Source: Neisseria mucosa (GTDB lineage: Bacteria; Pseudomonadota; Gammaproteobacteria; Burkholderiales; Neisseriaceae). Taken from it: a stretch of 33,153 nucleotides of DNA. The notes below the pieces were generated by a model. The model did no database searches. It saw only the letters and a list, made by a program, of their open reading frames with translations, and was not told the origin of the DNA. Each line of letters begins with the position of its first letter. Within the stretch, counting starts at the first letter, position 1. Made by a program: the position numbers and the translations under genes. Below, piece after piece: positions 21,464-29,800 of the stretch. The stretch is from positions 1 through 33,153 of the forward strand of contig NZ_POWX01000024.1 in NCBI RefSeq assembly GCF_003044445.1, read 5' to 3'.

Positions 21464-21571
21464 TGTGTTGTGGCGGATATTGTTTAAGGGCGGGAATATA
21501 TTTTGACTGCCGTATCGGCTGTTGGGAGACAGGCTGGAAAAGTACGTTTGTCCAATACTTTCGTCATTTCC

Positions 21572-21600
21572 TTGTTAACATTCGTAACTGTGTTTATTAC
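21572..21600 (+). promoter_or_regulatory. Candidate efeU promoter
   Basis: TTGTTA (21572-21577) and TATTAC (21595-21600), 4 of 6 matches each, with 17-base spacing. Confidence 0.4.
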
Positions 21601-21605
21601 TTAAA

Positions 21606-21624
21606 AATAAAAATTATTTGCATT
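21606..21624. promoter_or_regulatory. Candidate Fur box
   Basis: AATAAAAATTATTTGCATT matches the 19-bp Fur consensus AATGATAATNATTATCATT at 14 of 18 defined positions. It lies directly downstream of the candidate -10 box, where a bound repressor would block initiation. Iron control of efeUOB by Fur is known in enterobacteria. Confidence 0.45.
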
Positions 21625-21789
21625 TGTTTCATTATCGGTTTATAAATATTTGGGCATAAGGTTGTTTGAATTTTCTTGGAGAGGATTTATTGTAGCCGAA
21701 TAGAATAGATAAGGCGGCGGGCGAAACGGATTGGGTAAAAGAATAAATGGTTTAGTTTTGGATATTAAGTTTTAAGGTTTGTTTTATAT

Positions 21790-22626
21790 ATGTTGATTGC
21801 TTTTCTGATTATGTTGCGCGAGGGTATCGAGGCGGCTTTGATCGTCGGTATCGTCGCCGGTTTTTTGAAACAGTCGGGACATTCGCGGCTGATGCCTAAG
21901 GTGTGGCTGGGTGTGGCTTTGGCTGCGCTGATGTGTTTGGGCATCGGATACGGCATCCATTCGGCAACGGGCGAGATTCCGCAGAAGGAGCAGGAATTTG
22001 TGGTCGGCGTTATCGGTTTGGTGGCGGTGGCGATGCTGACTTATATGATTTTATGGATGAAAAAAGCCGCCCGTTCGATGAAGCAGCAGCTTCAGGATTC
22101 GGTTCAGACCGCCTTAAACCGCGGCAACGGTCAAGGCTGGGCTTTGGTCGGCATGGCTTTTCTGGCTGTGGCGCGCGAGGGGTTGGAGAGTGTGTTTTTC
22201 CTCTTGGCGGTGTTTCAGCAGAGCCCGACTTGGTCTATGCCCGTCGGCGCGGTATTGGGGCTGCTTGCCGCAGTGGTCATCGGCGCACTGATTTATCAGG
22301 GCGGTATGCGTCTGAATCTGGCGAAGTTTTTCCGCTGGACGGGCGCGTTTTTGATTGTGGTGGCCGCCGGTTTGGTGGCAGGTTCGCTGCGTGCGCTGCA
22401 TGAAGCGGGCGTGTGGAACCACCTGCAAGAGGTGGTGTTTGATTCTTCCAAATACCTGCATGAAGACAGCCCGCTGGGCGTGCTGCTCGGCGGCTTCTTC
22501 GGCTATACCGACCACCCGACGCAGGGCGAGGTGCTGGCGTGGCTGCTGTATTTGGTTCCGGTCATGATTTGGTTTCTGCACGGCAGTAAGCCCGCCGCGG
22601 TGCAGAGGTCGTCTGAAAGCCATTAG
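21790..22626 (+). CDS. efeU: Ferrous iron permease EfeU (FTR1 family)
   Basis: The 278-residue inner-membrane protein has seven likely helices and the two family iron-binding motifs, REGIE at 10-14 and REGLE at 129-133, which line the pathway in yeast Ftr1 and E. coli EfeU. It imports iron into the cytoplasm together with EfeO and EfeB encoded next to it. The C-terminus VQRSSESH is encoded by a DUS (about 22606). The ribosome site is weak (TAAGG, 14 bases upstream). efeO follows after 74 bases. Confidence 0.95.
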   Translation: MLIAFLIMLREGIEAALIVGIVAGFLKQSGHSRLMPKVWLGVALAALMCLGIGYGIHSATGEIPQKEQEFVVGVIGLVAVAMLTYMILWMKKAARSMKQQLQDSVQTALNRGNGQGWALVGMAFLAVAREGLESVFFLLAVFQQSPTWSMPVGAVLGLLAAVVIGALIYQGGMRLNLAKFFRWTGAFLIVVAAGLVAGSLRALHEAGVWNHLQEVVFDSSKYLHEDSPLGVLLGGFFGYTDHPTQGEVLAWLLYLVPVMIWFLHGSKPAAVQRSSESH

Positions 22627-22700
22627 AGACTGTCGACAGCCCCTAGTGGCGCTTAAAAATTCCGTATCTCATTCTTATCAACATGCCAAAGAGATTTGAA

Positions 22701-23864
22701 ATGAAAAAACTCAATATAACTGCTTTATCCGTGATGCTGGCTTTGGGTCTGACCGCGTGTCAGCCGCCCGAAGCGGAAAAATCCGCGCCTGCCGCGTCAG
22801 GTGCATCCAGCGCGAATGCCGGCGGCTCCGTCAACGTCGCCGTGAACGACACCGCCTGCGAACCGATGGAACTGACCGTACCGAGCGGACAAGTCGTGTT
22901 CAACATCAAAAACAACAGCGGCCGCAAGCTCGAATGGGAAATCCTCAAAGGCGTGATGGTGGTTGACGAACGCGAAAACATCGCCCCCGGACTTTCCGAC
23001 AAAATGACCGTTACCCTGCTGCCGGGCGAATACGAAATGACCTGCGGCCTCTTGACCAACCCGCGCGGCAAGCTGGTGGTAACCGACAGCGGCTTTAAAG
23101 ACACCGGCAACGAAGCCGATTTGGAAAAACTTGCCAAACCGCTTGCCGACTATAAAGTTTACGTTCAAGGCGAAGCCAAAGAGCTGGTTGCCAAAACCAA
23201 AGCCTTCACCGATGCCGTCAAAGCGGGCGACATCGAAAAAGCCAAATCCCAGTTTGCCGCTGTCCGCACCCACTACGAACGCATCGAGCCGATTGCCGAA
23301 CTCTTCAACGAACTCGACCCCGCCATCGACGCGCGTGAAGACGACTTCAAAGATAAAACCGAAGACGCGGCCTTCACCGGCTTCCACCGCATCGAACACG
23401 CCCTGTGGGTCAAAAAAGACGTCTCCGGCGTGAAAGACATTGCCGACAAACTCATGAAAGACGTTGAAGCCCTGCAAAAAGAAATCGATGCCCTCTCCTT
23501 CCCGCCGAACAAAGTCGTCGGCGGCGCGGCAGTGTTGATTGAAGAAGTTGCCGGCAGCAAAATCAGCGGCGAAGAAGACCGTTACAGCCACACCGACTTG
23601 AGCGACTTCCAAGCCAACATCGAAGGCGCGCAAAAAATCGTCGAACTCTTCCGTCCGATGATTGCCGAGAAAAACAAAGCCCTGCTCGAGAAAGTCGATG
23701 CCAACTTCAAACAAGTAACCGACATCCTCGCCAAATACAAAACCAAAGACGGCTTTGAAACCTACGACAAACTCAGCGACGAAGACCGCAAAACCCTTCA
23801 GGCACCGATTAACGCCCTTGCCGAAGACCTGAGCCAACTGCGCGGCACACTGGGTCTCAAATAA
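22701..23864 (+). CDS. efeO: Periplasmic iron-uptake lipoprotein EfeO
   Basis: The start at 22701 gives a lipoprotein signal (LTAC, Cys20) and has AGAGATTTG upstream; an ATG six codons earlier is less likely. The 387-residue protein has a cupredoxin-like N-terminal domain (about 40-140, with CEPMELTVPSG and YEMTCGLL) and a C-terminal M75/imelysin-like helical domain carrying the HxxE motif HRIEH at 229-233. In the Efe system it binds iron in the periplasm and passes it to EfeU. E. coli EfeO has a normal signal peptide; a lipid anchor would hold this one at a membrane. Confidence 0.94.
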   Translation: MKKLNITALSVMLALGLTACQPPEAEKSAPAASGASSANAGGSVNVAVNDTACEPMELTVPSGQVVFNIKNNSGRKLEWEILKGVMVVDERENIAPGLSDKMTVTLLPGEYEMTCGLLTNPRGKLVVTDSGFKDTGNEADLEKLAKPLADYKVYVQGEAKELVAKTKAFTDAVKAGDIEKAKSQFAAVRTHYERIEPIAELFNELDPAIDAREDDFKDKTEDAAFTGFHRIEHALWVKKDVSGVKDIADKLMKDVEALQKEIDALSFPPNKVVGGAAVLIEEVAGSKISGEEDRYSHTDLSDFQANIEGAQKIVELFRPMIAEKNKALLEKVDANFKQVTDILAKYKTKDGFETYDKLSDEDRKTLQAPINALAEDLSQLRGTLGLK

Positions 23865-23876
23865 ACTTGACCCGCC

Positions 23877-23917
23877 CGTTTCAGACGACCTTCTATTACT
23901 CAAAAGGTCGTCTGAAA
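23877..23917. repeat. Outward-ordered DUS pair between efeO and efeB
   Basis: A reverse DUS then a forward DUS follow the efeO stop. A T-run terminator form is not evident, so read-through into efeB is plausible. Confidence 0.6.
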
Positions 23918-24070
23918 ACTTATCGCTGACAGCAGTCATGCCCGCGCGGCAATCGCAGGCGTAGCGTGGGCTTTGCCCGCGAAAAAACCCAAAGCCGTAT
24001 AGGTCGGACACTTCTATCCGACAAAGCACAAACCGCGACACACCTTGCCGTCATGCCAAACGTCGGATTC

Positions 24071-24091
24071 AAGAATCCGACCTACATTCAG
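24071..24091. repeat. Repeat-rich efeO-efeB spacer
   Basis: The 235-base spacer holds a GTAGCGTGGG-type hairpin (23961-23981) and a GTCGGATTC/GAATCCGAC inverted repeat near here. No gene is present. The spacer is unusually long for an operon of this kind. Confidence 0.45.
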
Positions 24092-24099
24092 GACAAACC

Positions 24100-25371
24100 A
24101 TGAGCCAAGACAACAACCCACAACCCACCCAACCGACCAAACGCACCCTGTTCAAAACCGTCCTAGCCGCAGGCGCAGCCGGCGCGGCAGGCTGGTTTGC
24201 CGGCAAACAACAAGGCGAAACCGCCGCCGAGACCCGCCACAACGAACACTCCCCGCAAGCCTACCCCTGCTACGGCCCCCACCAAGCCGGCATCACCACC
24301 CCGCACCAACTCTTCGGCATCATGTGCGCCTTCGACGTCACCGCCAAAGACCCCAAACAACTCGAAAACCTCTTCCGCACCCTCACCGCCCGCATCGAAT
24401 TCCTCACCCAAGGCGGCGAGTACCAAGACGGCGACGAAAAACTCCCCCCCGCAGGCAGCGGCCTGCTCGGCAAAACCTTCCGCCCCGACGGCCTTACCAT
24501 CACCGTCGGCGTCGGCAGCAGCCTCTTTGACGACCGCTTCGGACTCAAAGACAAAAAACCCCGCCACCTCCAAGAAATGCGTGACTTTCCCAACGACCGC
24601 CTCCAAAAATCATGGTGCGACGGCGACCTCAGCCTCCAAATCTGCGCCTTCACCCCCGAAACCTGCCAAGCCGCCCTGCGCGACATCATCAAAAATACCG
24701 CCCAAACCGCCGTCATCCGCTGGAGCATAGACGGCTGGCTGCCCAAAGCCGAACCCGGCGCCATCGCCGCCCGCAACCTCCTAGGCTTCCGCGACGGCTC
24801 CGGCAACCCCGACGTATCCGATCCCAAAATTGCCGACCAAGTCCTCTGGACAGGCATCGCCGCCAACAGCCAAGACGAACCCGCCTGGGCGAAAAACGGC
24901 AGCTACCAAGCCGTCCGCCTCATCCGCCACTTCGTCGAATTCTGGGACAGAACCCCCTTGCAGGAACAAACCGAAATCTTCGGCCGCCGCAAATACAGCG
25001 GCGCCCCCATGGATGGCAAAAAAGAGAGCGACACCGCCGACTTCGCCAAAGACCCCGACGGCAAAACCACCCCCAAAGACAGCCACATGAGGCTCGCCAA
25101 CCCGCGCGACCCCGAGTTCATGAAAAAACACCTGCTCTACCGCCGCGCCTTCAACTACTCCCGCGGCCTCGCCGCCAACGGCCAGCTCGACGTCGGCTTG
25201 GTGTTCATCTGCTACCAAGCCAACCTCGCCGACGGCTTCATCTTCGTCCAAAACCTGCTCAACGGCGAACCGCTGGAAGAGTACATCAGCCCCTTCGGCG
25301 GCGGCTATTTCTTCATCCTCCCCGGTGTAGAAAAAGGCGGCTTCCTCGCCCAAAGCCTGCTCAGCGCGTGA
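24100..25371 (+). CDS. efeB: Dye-decolorising haem peroxidase / deferrochelatase EfeB
   Basis: The 423-residue protein is a DyP-type peroxidase with the family motif GFRDG at 229-233 (catalytic Asp232) and a conserved RRAFNYSRG region near the C-terminus. EfeB works in the periplasm; it oxidises ferrous iron or frees iron from haem for EfeO and EfeU. The N-terminus has a Tat-type signal (TKRTLFK at 13-19, then a long Ala/Gly stretch), but with Lys-Arg instead of Arg-Arg. AGGA precedes the ATG. Base composition at third positions is very C-rich, as in nadD and rlmH. Confidence 0.95.
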   Translation: MSQDNNPQPTQPTKRTLFKTVLAAGAAGAAGWFAGKQQGETAAETRHNEHSPQAYPCYGPHQAGITTPHQLFGIMCAFDVTAKDPKQLENLFRTLTARIEFLTQGGEYQDGDEKLPPAGSGLLGKTFRPDGLTITVGVGSSLFDDRFGLKDKKPRHLQEMRDFPNDRLQKSWCDGDLSLQICAFTPETCQAALRDIIKNTAQTAVIRWSIDGWLPKAEPGAIAARNLLGFRDGSGNPDVSDPKIADQVLWTGIAANSQDEPAWAKNGSYQAVRLIRHFVEFWDRTPLQEQTEIFGRRKYSGAPMDGKKESDTADFAKDPDGKTTPKDSHMRLANPRDPEFMKKHLLYRRAFNYSRGLAANGQLDVGLVFICYQANLADGFIFVQNLLNGEPLEEYISPFGGGYFFILPGVEKGGFLAQSLLSA

Positions 25372-25429
25372 GTACAGGTCGTCTGAAACCTTACGGCGCA
25401 TAGGTTTTATCCGTCAAACTCTCCCTGAA

Positions 25430-25474
25430 AAAGGTCGTCTGAAAATCAAGTATTCCGGTTTTCAGACGACCTTT
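25430..25474 (+). terminator. DUS terminator of the efe operon
   Basis: Extended DUS stem (about 16 paired bases) with A and T runs, 59 bases past the efeB stop. A single forward DUS precedes it at about 25377. Confidence 0.7.
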
Positions 25475-25513
25475 CCGTCAAGTGGGTGCGGGTGTTCTCA
25501 ATAAACCGAACCC

Positions 25514-25597
25514 GTAGCGTGGGCTTCGTCCACGACCTCCCGTCCGAACGTCCGAATCCAATCATCTCTGTTTATCCGTGGGTAGAACCCACGCTAC
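25514..25597. repeat. 84-bp repeat with 10-bp inverted ends, copy 1
   Basis: Starts GTAGCGTGGG and ends CCCACGCTAC, exact inverted termini. It matches copy 2 at 81 of 84 positions. The size and ends resemble a miniature inverted-repeat element. It has no coding capacity. Confidence 0.8.
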
Positions 25598-25740
25598 GGG
25601 CGGCTGGCTCTCCCGCCTGGCGGGAGAGGATGATTCTACGGCTTGCACGAATTTGATTTTACCTAAACCCACAAAGTCACCCCCATCCTAACCTTCCCCC
25701 GCCGGACGGGGGAAGGAACAGGTTGCCGTTGCAGCAAATC
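25598..25740. other. Spacer between the 84-bp repeats
   Basis: The spacer contains two short perfect hairpins, CTCCCGCC-TGGCGGGAG near 25610 and TTCCCCCGCC-GGACGGGGGAA near 25695, with no gene. Confidence 0.5.
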
Positions 25741-25824
25741 GTAGCGTGGGCTTCGCCCACAACCTTCCGTCCGAACGTCCGAATCCAATCATCTCTGTTT
25801 ATCCGTGGGTAGAACCCACGCTAC
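25741..25824. repeat. 84-bp repeat with 10-bp inverted ends, copy 2
   Basis: Same orientation as copy 1, differing at only three bases near its left end. Both copies are followed by a near-identical GCGGCTGG. Confidence 0.8.
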
Positions 25825-25855
25825 GAGCGGCTGGTAACGGATAGGGCAAAGCAAA

Positions 25856-25896
25856 AAAGGTCGTCTGAAAACCTAATTCCGGTTTCAGACGACCTT
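25856..25896 (-). terminator. DUS inverted-pair terminator
   Basis: DUS stem with an extended A/T flank, 20 bases past the stop of the BolA-family gene. Confidence 0.75.
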
Positions 25897-25915
25897 CTCT
25901 TGTCTGCTGTACGGC

Positions 25916-26164
25916 TTATTGCTGCTTCGCTGCCCATTCCGCAGGTGTGGCGGCAACGGAAATCGACAGCGCGTGCAATTCGTTGCTGGCCAATTGCGCC
26001 TTCAGACCGTCTTTGATCAGGCGGTGGCGGGCGAGGCGGGCTTTGCCTTCAAACTCGGAAGAGACGATGACGGCGAAGAAGTGATGTCCGTCGCCTTCGA
26101 CTTCTACGTGTTCGCAAGCGGCAACGCCTTCAATCAGCGATTTGACTTGTTCTGGGGTAAGCAT
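25916..26164 (-). CDS. BolA-family protein (IbaG/YrbA type)
   Basis: The start at 26164 has AAGGA upstream; the longer frame to 26227 does not. The 82-residue protein has the BolA fold pattern: EHVEVEGDGHHFFAVIVSSEF, then the conserved RHRLIKDGL helix and the LHALSISVAATPAEW strand. Acidic-loop IbaG-type BolA proteins bind [2Fe-2S] clusters together with monothiol glutaredoxins and influence iron and acid stress responses. His27, His28 and H45 (of RHRLIK) are candidate ligands by family comparison. It stands alone, with a Correia element upstream. Confidence 0.9.
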   Translation of the reverse strand: MLTPEQVKSLIEGVAACEHVEVEGDGHHFFAVIVSSEFEGKARLARHRLIKDGLKAQLASNELHALSISVAATPAEWAAKQQ

Positions 26165-26240
26165 TTGTATTCCTTGTTTCAAAAACATTGCGGCATTATA
26201 CAGAATAATGCCGTCAAACATCGCCAACTTGCTGAGGATG

Positions 26241-26347
26241 TATAGTGGATTAACTTTAAATTAGGACAAGGCGACGAAGCCGCAGACAGTACAGATAGTA
26301 CGGCAAGGCGAGGCAACGCCGTACTGGTTTAAAGTTAATTCACTATA
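26241..26347. repeat. Correia element, short form (107 bp)
   Basis: Intact inverted ends, but about 50 internal bases, including the IHF-type segment, are missing. This is the known short class of CREE. It lies 77 bases upstream of the BolA gene start. Confidence 0.9.
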
Positions 26348-26390
26348 TCTGAAACATTATTCATTAATATTAAATCAACATGAGATTTGC

Positions 26391-26423
26391 AGAGGTCGTC
26401 TGAAACATTTTCAGACGACCTCT
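26391..26423. repeat. DUS inverted pair between divergent genes
   Basis: Stem AGAGGTCGTCTGAAA with its complement. Lying between the BolA gene (-) and the adhesin (+), it ends neither. Confidence 0.65.
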
Positions 26424-26841
26424 TTGCTTATTTTTAGATGTCGGATACTTAAAAATATCATTTTTTTAGTACGTATGAATCTAAGTAAAAGGGTTTTGGC
26501 ATATAAATTGCTTTCGAATAAAAAGATAAATTTTCGCTTTAATTGCAAAGTAAGGTTAAGAAAATAGAAGTTATTAAAGATAAACGGATATATAAATAGC
26601 TAAAAGGTCATGAAATCAGGTTTGAGAGATTGTTATCTGAGGTATAGATAAATTCTGAAATTTGTTTGAAAGTGACAATATGCGTCATATCCGTTGAATA
26701 ATTTTTGTAATCGAAATATCGGTATCGAATAAGATGCTTTCATTTTTGGTTATTGGGTCGGATGTTTGAAAAGTAGGCTAGTCCTACAGTTCAATAATAT
26801 ATTAAATTTATTTGTTTAACATTTTAAATCAGAGAGTAAGC
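26424..26841. other. AT-rich upstream region of the adhesin
   Basis: About 420 bases of strongly AT-rich sequence without genes. A T7 run at 26461-26467 is the longest homopolymer, shorter than typical neisserial phase-variable tracts. A GTAGG-CTAGT-CCTAC dyad lies at 26773-26787. No convincing promoter pair could be fixed. Confidence 0.5.
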
Positions 26842-29800
26842 ATGAATAAAATCTATCGTGTCGTATGGAACGAAACCACACAGACGTGGAACGCGGTGGC
26901 GGAATTCGCCAAAGCGCATGGGAAAACAGCTTCATCAGGCATAGGCGGCATCGTTGCCTCCGTAGGCGTGCGCTTCGCGTTTACCGCCATCATGTCCGGC
27001 CTGCTGCTCGCCAGCGGTCAAGTCATGGCTGCAGAAAATAGCGGCAAAACCCTTGCTAATGGTAAAGCTATCTCTGCGGCTACCGAAGGTACCGACTACA
27101 ACACCTGCTATTTCGATACCGTAAGTTACAACGTGGTCTGTGGCGACGATAGTACAAAAGCCTTGGATGTCATACCGGGAGACACGCCCAAACAAGGCAA
27201 ATCCGTCGTGATGGGACAAGGGGCATCTTCCAAAGGAGAAACCAATGTCGTTATCGGTGCCAATTCTTCCACTGCAGGTCCGAGTGATGAACCGTCCCGT
27301 GCAACCGGTGCGATTGCCATCGGTGCGGCGGCAAGTGCCAACCATAACCAATCTATCGCTATGGGTCAGGCGGCATCGGCAAAAGGTGAGGCTGATGTCA
27401 GTATCGGAAAATTGGCAGGAGATACTGTTTCTTCCAGCGGCCGCAATATTTCCATTGGTGAGAGCGCGCTGAAAGGCGGTTTAGGGGTCAATAACGTCAT
27501 CGCTATCGGTTCGGCGGCAGGCATTGATTCCAATAGTAGCCATTCCGTTTATATCGGAACCAGTGCTACCGGTATGGATCCCAAAAATGTTTCCATCGGA
27601 TATTTGGCGAAAACCAAAGGCGGCAGTATTGCTGTCGGCGACAGCTCTAATGCGCAGGGTAGTTCGTCCGTTGCCATCGGTACCAAATCCGTTGTAACCG
27701 ATGTAGCATCTAATGGCGTTGCCATTGGTTTCAATTCCACTACTTCGGGATTGAGTGCTGTCGCTATCGGTGGTTCAAGTTCTACCGGTAAAGGTGCCAA
27801 TGCATCGGGACCTGCCAGCCTAGCAATAATGGGTACTGCCGTCGCTTCCGCGCAGCGTGCGATTGCCGTGGGCGAATTTACGGTCGGTTCAGGAGCTTAC
27901 GGTATTGCCATCGGTGGTAAAGCGAATGCGCAGGGCACGTCCTCCATCGCGATTGGCGGTAGTCAGGCGACGGACAAAGCGACGAACGCAACCGGCAATT
28001 TCTCAACCGCCATCGGTTATGGCGCTAAGACAGTCAATCACGATACTACTGCCGTCAGTAAGAACAGCACGGCAAACGGCCTGCGCGCCACAGCCTTAGG
28101 CGTGGACAGCAATGCAGGTGCTGAAAACGCCTTGGCTGCCGGTCCGCAAACCACTGCTTCTGCCAAAGGCGCGATTGCCGTCGGTTTTGCCACTCAGGCA
28201 ACCGGTATGAGCAGCGTCGCGGTCGGTAAGGAAGCCATTGCCACTACAGAAACTTCTACTTCGCTCGGACAAAACAGCCAAGCCACTGCCAACAACGCCG
28301 TCGCCATCGGTAACAAAGCCGTAGCGGCAGGTACAGGCAATATCGTAGTGGGTACGAACGCGGGCGTGTACGACGCCGCCGTTTCCGCAGGTCGCACGGT
28401 TGGTGCGGACACCGTCTATATCGGCGCGGACAGCGGCCGCAATGCTTATACCAATGAACGCCAAATCTCTATCGGTAAAGGTACGGGCAATAACGCCACC
28501 GGCGTGGATAACATCGCTCTTGGCTTGCGTTCCGGCGCATTTGTGGTCGGTGCGAACAACGTCGCCATCGGTAAAGAAGCAGGCATGGGCACGGATGCTC
28601 AAAAATTGAATGTCACCTCTACCGTTGCCATCGGTGAGGCCGCAAAAGGCAGCTTCAACAATACCATTGCCATCGGTAAAACCGCATTGGCGGAAAAAGA
28701 ATCCGCAGTTGCCGTCGGTATGGTTTCCAAAGCCAGCGGTGACAACTCCGTAGCTATCGGTAAGACTGCCAATGCCAGCGCACACGAAACTGTTGCCATC
28801 GGTCATGAGACCGTTGCCGGAGCCGTTTCTTCCGTCGCTGTCGGTCAGCGTGCCAACGCATCAGGCAGTGAGGCAGTTGCATTGGGTATCGATTCCAATG
28901 CCTCCGGTCGTTTTGCCGTAGCCATCGGTAATATGGCGAAGGTAACCAACAACAAGCTCAACGGTGTCGCTATCGGCAGCAATGCTGTTGCGTCAGAAGA
29001 CTATGCGATGGCAATCGGTCTGGATACTCAAGCAACAGGCAACAGCTCGATTGCCTTCGGTAATACTGCCAAAGCACTCGCTGCAGAAGCTGTTGCATTT
29101 GGTCATTCTGCCAATGCTGCGGAAGGCAATACTGTTGCCTTGGGTGTATCCGCAACTTCGGCGAAGGCAGGTGCCGTTACTTTGGGTGCATATACTAAAG
29201 CCGATGCCGTCAAAGCACTTGCCTTGGGTTACGAATCCCATGCCGTTAATGAAAACGATGTTGCATTGGGTGGTGGTAGCTTGACTGAAGCACACCACAA
29301 CGGCGACTACACGCTGAATGGCAACTATACCGCTGCCGGAACAAGCTCTTATGGTACGGTTTCCGTCGGTAGCATCAATACCGCTGAAGCAGGTAAGTCT
29401 AGCAATGCCTTCACCCGTCAAATCCAAAACGTCTCCGCGGGTGTTATCAGTGCAACCAGTACCGATGCCATCAACGGCAGCCAGCTTTACGCGACCAATT
29501 CTTACCTGCTCAACTTGGGTAAAAACGTCAAAGACGCCTTGGGTGGCAGTACCCAAATCGACGATGCAGGCAATCTGACCCTGAATAACTTGGGCGGTAC
29601 AGGTAAAGCCAATGTTCACGACGCTTTGGAAGCGATGAACAATAAAATCGACCAATTGGGCGGCGGCAACTCCAGCCATTTTTACAGCGTTCAGACGACC
29701 TCTAATGCCCGTGGCAACTACAACAATGACGGCGCAACCGGACTGGATGCTCTGGCAGCAGGTGCAGACGCGCAAGCTGCCGGCGAATTTGCCGTAGCCG

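Larger units (their letters stand above)
21464..21789. other. AT-rich upstream region of efeUOB
   Basis: No gene seen. The interval becomes AT-rich from 21590 and carries the candidate promoter and Fur site. The predicted leader from about 21606 to 21790 is long for this genome. Confidence 0.5.

Noticed and set aside
22797..24041. 414-codon minus-strand frame
   Set aside because: Antisense shadow of efeO.
26461..26467. T7 run as a phase-variation tract for the adhesin
   Set aside because: Too short for typical neisserial slippage tracts and about 375 bases upstream of the start.
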